A DNA stretch of 64,000 nucleotides, from the NCBI GenBank assembly GCA_029582165.1, contig CM055871.1, forward strand, positions 5,091,501 to 5,155,500, given 5' to 3'. Below the pieces are notes generated by a model. It ran no database searches, had not been told where the DNA came from, and saw only the letters and a program-made list of their open reading frames with translations. Made by a program: the position numbers and the translations under genes. Shown here piece after piece: positions 37,117-49,400 of this stretch (position 1 is the stretch's first letter; every line of letters begins with the position of its first letter). Source of the DNA: Portulaca oleracea. Lineage: Eukaryota > Streptophyta > Magnoliopsida > Caryophyllales > Portulacaceae.

Positions 37117-38552
37117 GCTGTAAAATTTTAGTGTGTTTTAAAAATTTTGGAACAAAGATAAATTTTTACTTTATAATATTAGGTCATTCTTTTTTAGGCA
37201 TAAAAGCATTGTACGTACCGGGCTACCTCTTGGTCACGTATGTGGGCTAGGTTGCACTTAAAGCGGCGGTTTAGGTTTTCTTTAAAACTACAAAAAAATG
37301 CCCATGGGATGTCGGACCGGCTATACTCTGTTGGTGCCTTTACACCGAGGGAGCCTTAGTCACCACATCCACTCATGCATCACTATCCGAGGTCTTCGCA
37401 CGAGCCACGAAAAGCAACACTCCACACATTCAAGTTGCCTTTACAACGAAAATGCACCGGGGTGAGTACATGAGCCGATAAGCCTTATCCAGCCAATAAA
37501 CCCCTTTTGTACATAGAGCCTTGGTTTAGGGTATCCTTGTTCATATGTATGCTATGTGCTATGTGTTTCTTTTTGTTGTAAAGAGTCAACCCAAGTCTAT
37601 AGATGTTGTCTTAGTCCCTACAGTAATCGTTAGGCATGTTTACCAACTAAGTTAATCAACCTCAAAAATTATGGTTAACCCAGTTGGGTCCATTTATCTA
37701 TAAAGGTTAATTATCTTGGTTCGCAAAGTAAACTCAACTCGCCTTTGATGGTTCTACATGGCCCTTTACGATATTCTCTTAACAAAGGTCCAAAAAATCT
37801 GATAAAAGTCAAAACAAAGTTAGTGGGTAAATCCATCCCAACTGGGTTTGAGTAGGTTAATTGATAGAGTTAATTATTAAATCCATCCCAACTTTATGGT
37901 CGGCCGTGGTTAGGCCCAACCATATCGGATTCAATAATTAAGTCCATAAAACTAATTACAACTCACATGTCGATGGTTTTATCCAGTCCTCTACAATACC
38001 CGCTTTCCTGGTAAAATATAATAAAAAAAAGTGTAGAAAGTGTAGACTGTCAGTCCTGTCAATCATTATTCTAGCCTGTGTAATAGTCAGTGTGGCTTGA
38101 GTTGGACTGATAAATTCTCCAAGTTACGGATTCTCCTTAAAACGTTCGGCTTGTGGATGTGGCCCATCTGAATTGAGAAACACTGACTTGTAATCCCTTA
38201 TTCAGTCATGATTCGCCATACTTGTCTTTATTCTGTCCTTTATAATGATCAAGTTGTCCTTAGGTTCATGTAAAGTTAGGTCATGCAAACCCGTGTCTTG
38301 GGTGAGTCTTCCTTAAGTCAACATATAGGTCACGCATCTTAGGTGGTCCCATGTAGGTCAGTTAAGTCATGAATTCATCGGGAAGGGTGGTGTTTCTTTT
38401 AAAGGTCAATCTTTGAGCTGTGTGTTGTTCCTTAGTCAGTATAGGAGACCCGAGTCTAGCTTGGATCCCAGGACCATTCGGTCGTCTTATCGCAACTCGG
38501 ATTACGTCCCACAGAACCCTAGGCCTAAGGTCTCTCGCCGTCTGCAATTCGA
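37117..38552 (+). other. Retroelement leader between PBS and gag
   Basis: No supported gene. AGTCAACATATAGGTCACGC-like leader sequence leads to the gag region. Confidence 0.6.
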
Positions 38553-40238
38553 CATGTCTGCCAACGAAAACCAAGATGACAACTCGGTCAACACTGCTTA
38601 GACCAAATTTCTCGAGGAAAAATTTAACCAAATGGAAGGTTCAATTACCTTCGCCACTCTGCAACAAGAAAATAAAGTCGAGGAGCATACCGCTCGACAT
38701 CGAGAACTCATCGAGAAACAAAATAGTCGTATCGAGCAACAACAGGAGACTCTGAATGGAGTGTTGGAGGCTCAACACCGCATTAATGTGCATGTAGGGA
38801 TGAATAATGATGATGAAGATGTTATGGATATTGTCCCTAACTCTGTGACCACTGTTGACAAAGGCAAAGGAAAACTAGGGGAAGGTTCCAATATGGGAGG
38901 AGTCATCCATGTTCCAGATGACCCAACGCCTAAGCCACCACCACCAGTGGCTACCCCTCAAGTTATACCAGTTAAGACCGAGGTTGAGCTACAAAACACC
39001 CTTGTCGTCCAAAAGATGAAGGCGCAGTTGGATGTGTTTAAGAATGCTATGTGTCATATGCCTGTTTTTGCCAATCAGTTTGTTGAATTCGAACCACCTG
39101 CTGAGATTAATGACAAGATAGCTAGCAAGATGGATATACCCCTGAAGAAGTTCAGTCCTTCTGCAAACCGAACTCATCATGTATGGGAATTTACCGAGTA
39201 ATGTCGATCCTTTGGAAACTCGGGGAGATTAGGCTGCTTTGCGTAGAGCATTTATTGAATATTACAGCAAGATTCAAAAGGACAGAGTGACTTTGGCGAA
39301 TGTTATGTCCATTCACCATGGAGATGATGAGCCATTTTTGGCTTACTATGAAAGGCGACACTCTAAGATGTCCCAAAGTAATCAGCGTCATTCCAACGGA
39401 AGTGCAGTTAGAAACCTTCATCCGCAGTCTGAAGTCAAGTCTGGTTCAACAACTATATTTTCATGTTGTAGAGAATTTTGAATACCTGAAGAAGTTGTGC
39501 CCTAAGTTGGAGGCACGGAAGGAGAGAAATGCGACATTACAAAGTTGAAAGGGTAACAACACAGTATGGAGAACTATCAATGCTCCAAGGGTGACTGAAG
39601 CTAATGTCATTGAAAATGTGAACCGTGGTCTGTTCCAAAAGTCGACATTTTTCCAGTATGATTCTTTTACCCCGCTAGACATGACTTATACTGAAGCTTT
39701 GGACCATTTGCTAAAGTCCAACAAGATCCAGTTACCTACGCCTAGGCCGAAGCTTGAGAGCAAAGGGTCAGGGTGAAACAACAATGCATATTGCAAGTAC
39801 CATCGAGTGAGAGGACATGATATCGAGTAGTGTTATACGCTCAAGAACCTCATCGTAAAGATGATTCGTTCAGGCGAATTACCGGCACCTAAGTCAACCA
39901 AGAAACCCAACAACAAAAGCAATCCTCTCCTGAATCATGCTATTTTCGGAGGAGATGGTACTTTTGACCCATCCGAGTATATTACGGACGAGGGAACACT
40001 TGTACTCCCCGTTGAAGATTTGACAGCCTTTACTGTCAATGGCATATGGGTAAGTGATGATGAAAACACTGAAGATCGCGGAAATATAGCTCAGAAGCGC
40101 CTGGATGACCTAAAAAAAGCATGCATGATCTTATCATGCACACGGCCATCCGACAAGACAAAAAGGTCCGGGAGCACCTTGAGATGCAATGATGACTCGA
40201 TGAGTTCGTTTGGATTTTGGAGGAAGTTCTCTAATTGA
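38553..40238 (+). pseudogene. Ty3 gag with zinc knuckle, broken
   Basis: Translation starts MSANENQDDN at 38553, hits a TAG at 38599-38601 where CAG is expected, then continues FLEEKFNQMEGSITFATLQQ with a Glu/Gln-rich coiled-coil stretch and a Pro-rich segment. After a frameshift come a gag core (RRAFIEYYSKIQKDRVTLAN, ETFIRSLKSSLVQQLYFHVV) and a CCHC knuckle CKYHRVRGHDIE-stop-CYTLKNLI near 39790-39855, and FDPSEYI. At least two stops and two frameshifts. Protease, RT and integrase are absent; the element is truncated near 40240. Confidence 0.83.
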
Positions 40239-40621
40239 CGAGGAAAATTCACTAACTTGTTTGGCGATTTTTTTATACATATATATAGGCCCTCTAGATA
40301 CATTGTATGTCTATAAAAGAATTAAGTATAAGTTTCCTGTAAGTATTCTATTATCCTTTCACTATATGTCTATATTTTTTTTATTTTTTTCATTTATATA
40401 TTTAGATTACTTGTTTCTTTTTCTTTTGTCCAAATAAACACACGTTCGGAAGAACATGTAAAAAACTAGTATCTCAAAAAATTATAGCGTATTTTGTGAA
40501 ACAAATAATTAAATATTTTTGAATAAAATCAATATTTGTGGTTCATTAAATAAATATTATGACAAAAATATAATTAATATATCGTTGGAATTTTAAACTA
40601 GCAAATAATATAAAATGATAA
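40239..40621. other. AT-rich junction DNA
   Basis: Nothing recognised between the truncated gag and the Helitron-like start. Confidence 0.6.
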
Positions 40622-41921
40622 ACTATAAATATATAAACGTAATATATTCAAAATTTCAAAGACTCAACTCAAAGTGATTGTAGGGTTATTGGTCAATCCT
40701 ATTAAAGAAAAAAATCGATTTAAAAATACAGTAAATAATTCCCGCCCATAAAATAATAATAAAAAATCGATTTAAAAAAATAATAGACAAGAAGTTTAAG
40801 GCGCCGTTCTTTTATACGGTGGAATTGCGGTGCGGTAAGTTGCTGTGCGGTGAGTTGCGGTGTGTTGCGGTAAGTTGCGGTGGAAAATAATAAATGGGTG
40901 TTGATATATTGGAAATTTTTGAGATTTTAATAAAAAGATAAATAGTAGATTGTGGTAGATTGCGGTGAGTTGCGGTAACTTGCGGTACCGCATAAAAGAA
41001 CGGTGTCTAATTAGATTATGAGTTTACCTTATCTAATTAGAAATCTACCTCCCAACCCAATTAGAAGACTAACTCCCTCTCATGTCCCAACACCCACCTA
41101 AATCTAATTAAGAGTCTACCTCCCAACCTAATATAGATATTCAGACATCTTTCATTTTCTTTCAATTTGTCAATTATCAACGTTTGAAGCAACCATTGAA
41201 TTTTGGGCAAACAACCTGCAAATACAAACAAGTTAGTTTTCTTTTAATCTTCTTTATAAGTTACAATAACATCTACTCTGTATTTCTTCATCACAAACCA
41301 AAGTTTCTTATTCAGAATCCACCTGTTTACGTTAAATTTTCCTTAACCAGTTTAAAGTATTCACATGTAACTCAGTGAATATTATTCTACACATCAATTT
41401 ATTATTCCACACATCAATTTATTTATGCGTTATGACATTCAAATCATGTTTAAGTTCATACTATGCGTCAATTTATTTATCTCAGCTTTTCTTTAACACA
41501 TACTCAATTTTCTCATTCATAAAGCACCGACGAGGCATCAAGAATCGCAATTCGTTCACATTTTTCAGCAAATAAGGTTTGCGGGTCAAACTATCATCAT
41601 CAAGTAAGTCTTCCTACATCTTCGCTTTTCTTATTTTACTGCTATCACTATCAATATTATTGCACACATCAACCCTATTTGTTTCATTCGACTTCCATAT
41701 TTTTTATTATGAATCTTTTTTATTAGGATTTTTGGCTGGGAAAAATCCGTATATTTATTCCACTGCTTCAAAAAAGTACTTTCAATATTTAATCATATAA
41801 ACTTACCATGGGTGCAAGATATATTTGTTAATATTCAATCCGTGGATGACTTTGCAATGTACACAACTGATTCATCATCAAAATATATCTATGTTTGGCA
41901 AGTTAATAGATATATCTAAAA
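40622..41921 (+). mobile_element. Helitron-family element C, 3' end lost
   Basis: The start (CTATAAATATATAAACGTAA, then ATTCAAAATTTCAAAGACTC) and the next 640 bp match the 5' parts of copies A and B in opposite orientation, including AAATCGATTT, CCCGCCCATAAAATAAT and the repeated CTAATTAGA-CTACCTCCC motif. The segment with TATGCGTCAATTTATTTAT near 41461 is also shared with copy A. The CTAG end is not found before element D begins. A Harbinger MITE interrupts it at 40800. Confidence 0.6.
40800..41007. mobile_element. PIF/Harbinger-type MITE inside Helitron
   Basis: TIRs GGCGCCGTTCTTTTATACGG and GACACCGTTCTTTTATGCGG, flanked by TAA on both sides (40797-40799 and 41008-41010), the 3-bp target typical of this group. 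Subterminal TTGCGGT repeats. The same family recurs at 53920. The uninterrupted sequence is seen in Helitron copies A and B, which confirms the insertion. Confidence 0.82.
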
Positions 41922-43733
41922 TCTATTATATATAAAAGTAATATTTTTGAATTTTGAAATACTCAAATCGAAGTGAATGTAAGAGGTCTCAACCAATAAA
42001 ATTGCATACAAATAAAAGTTTGATAACTACTCTTCCCGCCTAGATAACCGAGCAGTAACAAAAAGAGATTCACAAGATCATGATTCCTAATATCTCTCTC
42101 CTTATCTAGAAACTAATTATTATCATTAACAACAACAATCATAAGAAGATCGCATTTGTAGCATCCCATGTATAACTAGACCTCTTTAGTTAACTAAACT
42201 CTTCAATTAAATTAAACAGATATATTTGAAATATATGCAGTACATTTTTGTTTGTGAGATTGAAGTTCAACCCTAATATTATCAAGTTATTTTATTGACG
42301 TTTGCTTTTTTTTTTTGCTACAAAGATTAGAGTTTAATAGTAGAAACACCAACATTATTCCATGAAAAGAAATTACTCCATTTCCAAGCAGAATTTTTCG
42401 AATTTAAAATCCAGCCACGAGAGTGAATTACGGAGAAATTGGTCAATGACATTGTAGAAAAATAAATCTTACAACTGTTGTTCCCGCCTATGAAATATTC
42501 AGGCCTTATTTGATTTATCAATGACTAACACTTCACACATATTAAAAAAACATTCTAACTAATGTCATTTTATTTTATTTTCCTCGTCTTTACTTTCCTT
42601 ACCAACCTTACTTTACCTAACTTATTTCTGTCACTATAAAGAACAGGGTTGTAGTTTAGTTTTTAAAAATTTTCCTTTTCTAAACCCATTATTTTTATGT
42701 CTTCTTCATCACTTTCTATGGACAATTAATAAGATCAAAAAACTGAAATGGTACATTTGCATTCTCTAAATGGGTTAAGGACACTTAAGGATCTGCCATA
42801 TGAAGCTTCTTGTTTCCGAGTTATTTCATCTTAATATCTAATTTTGCATATTTGAGGGTGGTTGATTTAAAGGATTAAAAAGTACATGTGTATGTTAACT
42901 ATTCTTGATATAATAAATCAATTTACAATTTTTATAATTATCCAAAATTTGCATATTTTTTACCACTTCTCTCTGATATTTTTTTTGTATCTTATGATCA
43001 GTTTATATATTTGCAAAATTAAAAAATATGGGAGCATCTCTATCCAAGTTTTGAGCATCATGCTTAAGATTCTAACAATGATCTCAACAATTTTGGTGAT
43101 AGACCTAGGTTGAGTCATTTTAATTAATTTGCAATAGTCTTTTGGGTTAGTTTGCTCTCACCAGGTATTTAACACAATTGGCTTGACGTCGTGTTTTTAT
43201 TTTATATGCAATATTGGTTATGCTTCATTTTCCGTGGGGGCAATGATAACTGTCAGATATAAATCCGAAATGAATCCGCTTCGATCCAAAGCATAAAAAT
43301 CTCATCCAAGTCCGACAAAATGAATAATAATCTATACTTATTTTTTAATTTAACTTTTATTCAACTTACGTTGTTGTACAATATTCCTCGGTCATTAACA
43401 TTTTATTTATAATTTCACACAATACAAGTTTGAAATATCAATTTAGTGGCACGTGTGTTATTTTAGGAAGAGATGTGTATGAGTTGTTTTGTATTTTGCA
43501 TCGTAATAATATTATGTTATGTTTTTATGTGATGATACAATTTATGCCTTTTTTTTTGCTTTATAATTTGTTTGCATATTTATTATTACACACATTGCAA
43601 GTAATATATGTACTATATTATATTGTGCATCGCACAAGTTTTTTTTATAATTTATATGTACATTTATATATAGCTGTTATTATCAAATATTTACTTTTTA
43701 ATAAATCTGTGTATCGCACGGTTTTAACCCTAG
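41922..43733 (+). mobile_element. Non-autonomous Helitron, element D (1.8 kb)
   Basis: Starts TCTATTATATATAAAAGTAA after an A, ends with a weak hairpin CTGTGTATCGCACGG and CCCTAG before a T (43734), the A|TC...CTAG|T pattern. The first 50 bp are shared with elements A, B and C. A second GTGCATCGCAC hairpin lies about 90 bp upstream (43624), perhaps an older end. No Rep/helicase. Confidence 0.72.
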
Positions 43734-44639
43734 TACTTAATTAAAAATTCAAACAAAAAAGAATGGACGAATATAATACTAGTATATTTGTAGATTATAT
43801 ATTTGTAGATTATATTTTCAACACTATCATCATAAAAACATGGTAAAGTAATTAATTGATATTACCTAATTATGTAATTGCATGGTAGTTTCGGATTAGA
43901 TATAATTACCAAGTTCGAGGCACCCTCTTCGCGTGTAGTGTGTCAATACTAAATAAAATTATCTGCTGCAGGTTATGGATTCAAATTTAATTAATTAATT
44001 ATCATGATATATAAATTAAACAATTTTTTATTTTGACAGCAATTATAAATTCAACAATTGATAACACATGTATGAAATAATGCGTTGAATTAACAAATGC
44101 TGCATTATTGGACAATCGAACGAAGTTCAATCCTAAATGCATAAACAATGTATCGTGTCTTACGTTGTTGGCTAAAATAATAATAATATGACTTGCTTTT
44201 TGGATATACAATATTATCTATTTATGTTGCATATGAAGTAAACTTTTTTTTAAAAAATATAATGCTGACAAATCATAAATAGGAAATTGTATCAATTAAA
44301 AATTTAAGTTAATGTTGGTTGATGGGTGAATGATGGTTTATATTTTAATATGCCTCGTCCTTTGGATTTGAAGTATAGATACTGTGAAGATTCTCTTAAA
44401 TTTGAGCAAATAAATATGGAGACTATTGAGATTGAAATATGAAACATCTTACCCAATCCGCCTCTAATATCATGAGAAATCATTTCAACTAAAAATATAA
44501 GCTAATAATTGGAAGTCTAATGATAATTTATACTATAAATTGATTCACTCAACCTTTGCACTCTTGTTTTGATTATATATAATTATTGTTAATATTTAAA
44601 CAAAGTTAGCACATTGAGTTCATATTAATATGAATGAAA
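43734..44639. other. AT-rich intergenic DNA
   Basis: TATTTGTAGATTATA is duplicated near 43785-43815. No gene or TE terminus recognised. Confidence 0.6.
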
Positions 44640-44835
44640 ATTAAATGAGTTTTGGACAAGACATTTCTTATACTCCATAATTTTTAAAATTTACAATTAG
44701 TGTCCAAAATATGTTTGATGGATGGGGTTGAACATTCAATTAAGGTATCTTTTATAATTGTTTGTGTAACCAATACATTATAAGCTTCTTATAATTAATA
44801 ATCAATAAAACTAAAATTAATACTCCAAAAATCTG
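44640..44835 (-). repeat. Dispersed AT-rich repeat, inverted copy
   Basis: The reverse complement (ATTAATTATAAGAAGCTT, TATTGGTTACACAAACAATT, AACCCCATCCATC) matches the plus-strand copies at 45185, 45700 and 47730. Confidence 0.55.
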
Positions 44836-45184
44836 CCCAAGTGAGGTCTAGAGGGGTCTGATGTAGCAGTCTTTTACCCTAAATTTTACAATTTAGAGGG
44901 ATTAATTCCAATTGATTGAAGATTAAGAAATCATTCGCTACCTGCTGCTCAATGAAAAAAGAAGTAGATGAGATTTAATGAAGCATTTTACTTTAATCCA
45001 TTACAATATAAGCTGAAAAAATAATCATTTTCAGCTATCCTGATTATGTACATAACCAATAATCAATACTACACGTTAGTGTCAAAAATCATAATAAATA
45101 TATTAAGAGTGATGATACTTGTCTTACCCCCAACAAACACTTCTAAAATATCTTACCCTTCATCAAATTAGTATTTCCTGATTT

Positions 45185-45480
45185 TTTTATACTAAATATT
45201 TTAATAGTAAGTACTACAAATGGTAGCATTAATCATCAATAATAAGCAGTTTTACATGCATTGACTATGCCAATAAGGACAAATAATACCCTAATCGAAT
45301 CCACGTCATTCATTAGGCATATCTTAGAATTTTTTTTTTGGAAATATAAGAATAATATATGAAAGTATAACTTCACGCAATTTATATGTGATATAATAGT
45401 CACAGAATTCAATAATATCATTTTATTTCAACTTAATATTTCATCCTATGATTTTAATAATAAGACAAGACACTTAAAAG
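45185..45480 (+). repeat. Dispersed AT-rich repeat, divergent copy
   Basis: Shares TGACTATGCCAA, CCCTAATCGAATCCACGTC, ATTAGGCATAT and AAGACAAGACACTTAA in the same order as the copies at 45700 and 47730. Confidence 0.55.
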
Positions 45481-45699
45481 TTATTTTATTTCAAAATTCA
45501 TATCATTATTTTTTTAATATTAAATTTATAAAAGCATAACATTTAATTAGTGTTTTAATAAAATAAGACACTTATCATCGATCAACCACCAATGAAAATG
45601 ATATGAGTCTTTAATAATATTTAAAAAAAGGGTGATGATATGTGTTTTGCCCAAAGACACTACTTAAGGGTCTTTCTTTTTATAAAACTAATGCGTATT

Positions 45700-46020
45700 A
45701 TCATTTTTAACCTTAAATTTTTTGATAGATATTATTAATTATCAATTATAAGAAGCTTGGAACGTGTTGGCTACGCCAACAATTAAAATTGACACCCTAA
45801 CGAATGAACCCCGTCCGTTGGGCATATTTTAAACGCCTTTTTGTAAATTTTTTAAAAAATATATAAAAGTGTGATTTTATACCATTTATATATAATATTA
45901 TAGTTATAGAAGCCGATCATGTAATTTTTTTTCAATTTAATTTACAAATATATAGGTTTTGTACTATGAGAAGACATTTAATATGTGTCTTACCCAAGAC
46001 TTTTATCATTTCCGTTAAAG
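45700..46020 (+). repeat. Dispersed AT-rich repeat copy
   Basis: ATTAATTATCAATTATAAGA, GTTGGCTACGCCAACAATT and AAAAGTGTGATTTTATACCA are nearly identical to 47730-48040 over about 290 bp. It ends some 150 bp upstream of the phosphatase TATA-like box. Confidence 0.72.
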
Positions 46021-46164
46021 GTTAAAAAAATTTTACGTAAGACTAATAATACTGGTGTTCCTTATGAAGGAATCAAGCACTATCCACATTTGTTTTACTT
46101 GACAAAAAATGATCCAAGTATTTTCAACGTGTCCCCATCCATTATTATATATGTCCACTCCCCC

Positions 46165-46175
46165 TCTATTTATAG
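46165..46175 (+). promoter_or_regulatory. TATA-like box of the phosphatase gene
   Basis: CTATTTATAGC, about 250 bp upstream of the main ATG in otherwise gene-free DNA. A start near 46200 would give a leader of roughly 220 nt. No exact P1BS (GNATATNC) phosphate-starvation site was found close by. Confidence 0.45.
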
Positions 46176-46243
46176 CCCTACTACTACTTATTCTCCATTC
46201 ATTAATCCACCCCATTTCATTTCTCATTTTCAAACTCTCCATT

Positions 46244-46425
46244 AAAAAAAAATCAATAATCTCATTTAATTTCATAGCTTTGGAGTTAATAAAATTGTTG
46301 GAGGGTTTAATTAGTTTATGAATAGTTCTCATTTAATTTTCAGAGTCCCCATTCAAAAAAATTCAATAATCTCATTTCATAGCTTTGGAGTTAATAAAAT
46401 TGTTGGTGGGTTTAATTAGTTTATG
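46244..46425 (+). repeat. ~95-bp tandem duplication in phosphatase leader
   Basis: The block with ATCAATAATCTCATTT, CATAGCTTTGGAGTTAATAA and TTTAATTAGTTTATGAAT occurs at about 46250-46324 and 46349-46426. The second copy supplies the main start codon; the first supplies an upstream ATG. Confidence 0.85.
46318..46419 (+). CDS. Upstream ORF (33 aa) in phosphatase leader
   Basis: ATG at 46318 opens 33 codons closed by TAG at 46417-46419, three bases before the main ATG at 46423. It exists because the leader was tandemly duplicated. If transcribed as predicted it would reduce initiation at the main start; this is inference. The peptide matches no family I know. Confidence 0.4.
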   Translation: MNSSHLIFRVPIQKNSIISFHSFGVNKIVGGFN

Positions 46426-49400
46426 AATGCAAGTATGAATATTGGAGGATTATTCTTGGTTATAATGTTGGTGCATTTGGCTGGATTTTCTGGCAAAGTA
46501 TTGTGTATCTATCGGCGTCCCCTGCCCGGCGAGGCCCTCTTTATTCGACGAGATACTAGTCACACTTCCACCACCCCGGAACAGGTCTTTTTCTATAATA
46601 CTCATTCTATTCCTTTTTATCTATGGTTATCGAATATGTGTAGTCAGACTTTGCAAACTATAACTACTAACTGTTCAATATATATATATATATATTTTAA
46701 TTTTAATTTAAAATATAAAATTAACATTATTAGATTTACCATTAAATACTTCTATATAAATATATTTATGCAAAATTTTTAAATATATATTATGTTATAG
46801 ATTAAAGTTTAAAGTAGCATGTGCATTATATTTAGAAAAGAAAAAAAATAACAGATATTATAAAGAAAAAAAAAGGGAGTATAACCACGGATATGGGTCG
46901 GCTTGTTCTACCCAAAAAAAAATCTATATTGATTGCGAAGAAAATTGAGTGGTTGTTGCACTATGAACACATAATTGTTGTTATTGGTAAGTGGACACCC
47001 CTAATTTCGAAGTCTAGATCCGTCACTAAGTATAATATTAATATGTCTTTCAAAAAGTAGAGTTTTACTTTTTTTAATTAAAAGTATCCTTTACTAATTA
47101 CATAGAAATTATGCAAATCTATTTATGTTAATTCATATTAATCTTTTTACCACTTTTAAGGGTTAAAGTGATATATTGAGAACTATAACAAGTAAAAAAG
47201 AACAAATATTAAGAAAAAGTGGGGGTATAACATTTAACATCACATGCATCGTAGTTGCTTGACAACTATTCCCTCCATTTTTAAATAACTGACTTTCATG
47301 CTTTTCAAACTTTATTTTTTTTCAATAATTTTTCATGGAATATTTTATCAACAAAATTTAATTTTATACTTTTTTAGTATGAATCAAACGGTATCAATTT
47401 TGTATAATGAATCATTATATATACCGAGAAATTAATGGTCAAAGTTCAAAGTTGATGACACGACAAACGAGACCACAATTAAAAAAAAAAACAAAGGGAG
47501 TATTTACTCCATCGATATGACTTGTTTAGATTCATGCAAAGTTGTTACTGTTTAATGTTATATACGCGAAAAATTATATGTATCTTAGTTTAAGATGTTA
47601 TTAATAATATTCATTTGTATCATGGTCCTTTCATACGTAGGAATGTAGGATATAAATTTACTCCTAATTGACTTGTTTAGATTCATGTAAAGTTGTTACT
47701 TTTTATGAAATTAATACTTATTATCGTTTTTACTCCTAGTTTTTTTTACAGATACTATTAATTATCAATTATAAGAAGTTAGGAATATGTTGGTTACACC
47801 AACAATTAAAATTGACACCATGACGAATAATGAACCCCATTCGTTGGACCTAGTTTAGACGTTTTTTTTTTGTAAATTTTAAAAAATATAGATAAAAGTG
47901 TGATTTTATACCATTTATATATATTATTATAGTAAGCCAATCATGTAATTTTTTTTCAATTTAATTTACAAATTTATAGATTTTATATCATGACAAGACA
48001 CTTAATTTGTGTCTAACCCAAGACATTTATCATTTTCAATTTAAAAATTTCTTTGAAATATGGACAAAAGTAAAAAAGGAAAGTAAGGCAAACGAACATA
48101 AATCAAAAAATTACTTAGGGGTACTCTAACTTTTGGTGAAATGTTTTTCTGGTACCCCAACTTTTAAAAACTAATTTTGGGGTACCCTAACTTTTAGAAT
48201 TAGAAATAATTAGGTGAATTTTCGGCCAATTATTTGAATTCAACGGTGAGTTTTAGGTGGGAAATTGATTAAGTGTTTTTGTGGATGAAAATGTCCTTTG
48301 TTTTCGTGGACGAAAATGATTTGAATCAATCGGAGTTTCGCCGGAAATTCACCTAGTAATTTCTAATCTTAAAAGTTAGGGTACCCCAAAATTAGTTTTG
48401 AAAAGTTAGGGTACCAAAAAATTGTTTCTTCAAAAGTTAGGGTACCTCTAAATAATTTTTTGAACATAAATGCAAAACACCATCATTTTTCCATTCTTAA
48501 TTAAGTTTGGGTCGTTCCTCGTTAGGTAAAACAAAAAGCACTAAAATGATGAGAAAGGACAAAGTCAAGGTGAGGAAGAATAAGTTGTGAATTGAATAAT
48601 ATTCTGTTTACTTTGAAATCCCACAAACCTAGGGAAGAAAACAAAAGTACATGAATTAGTTAAATAAAAAGCTCTCTTGATTGTACTCCTAGTTCCTTTC
48701 CAACTTTTAATATTGCTATAAAATTTAATACAAAAGAAAACTTATTTTTCTAATATATTATCCAATCAGTAGGTCCTATGTGAGACTATTTTACAATATA
48801 CTAATCGAGTGATGCATGGTTTAGTGGTGATTTTTTTATAAACATTGGGTTAAGCGACTTTCATAAAAGTCATTTTATTAATAAATTATTAATCGTATTT
48901 GTAGTAAAACTCATTCTAACATGATTTAACTTAGACTGTATTTTTTAGAGTGATAGGATTAAGTTAGGTAAAATAAGGTTAGTAAGGAAAAGTATATAAG
49001 AAAAATAAAATAAAATAACATTAGGTTTGTGTGTTTTTTAAGGATTTGGATAAGGTGAGGTAGGGTAAGGAAAGAATAAGATAACTTACCATTCTAAAGA
49101 ACGTACAATGCCTTATTTCTGACAGCAAAGTATTAGAAATTAATGTCACCATGAAAGAAGTTCGTTTTACGATCAATTTACGTAAACTCGCCTTAAACTT
49201 TGCGTTGTCGACTGCAGCCAATCCAATTCATATTTAACCATTTTTGTTTACCCAACTAATAATTGAGAAAAAAAAACTAATTTTTCTAATGTTGGGATTC
49301 ACCCATGAGTAAAGTATCCCACATCGAAAAAGCAAAGGGAAAGGACATGGTATATGTGGAACCATCTCAACCAAAAGCTTAAGCTGATGGCTGAAGCCCC

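Noticed and set aside
46100..46420. P1BS phosphate-starvation site in the phosphatase promoter
   Set aside because: No exact GNATATNC match found by eye near the TATA-like box.
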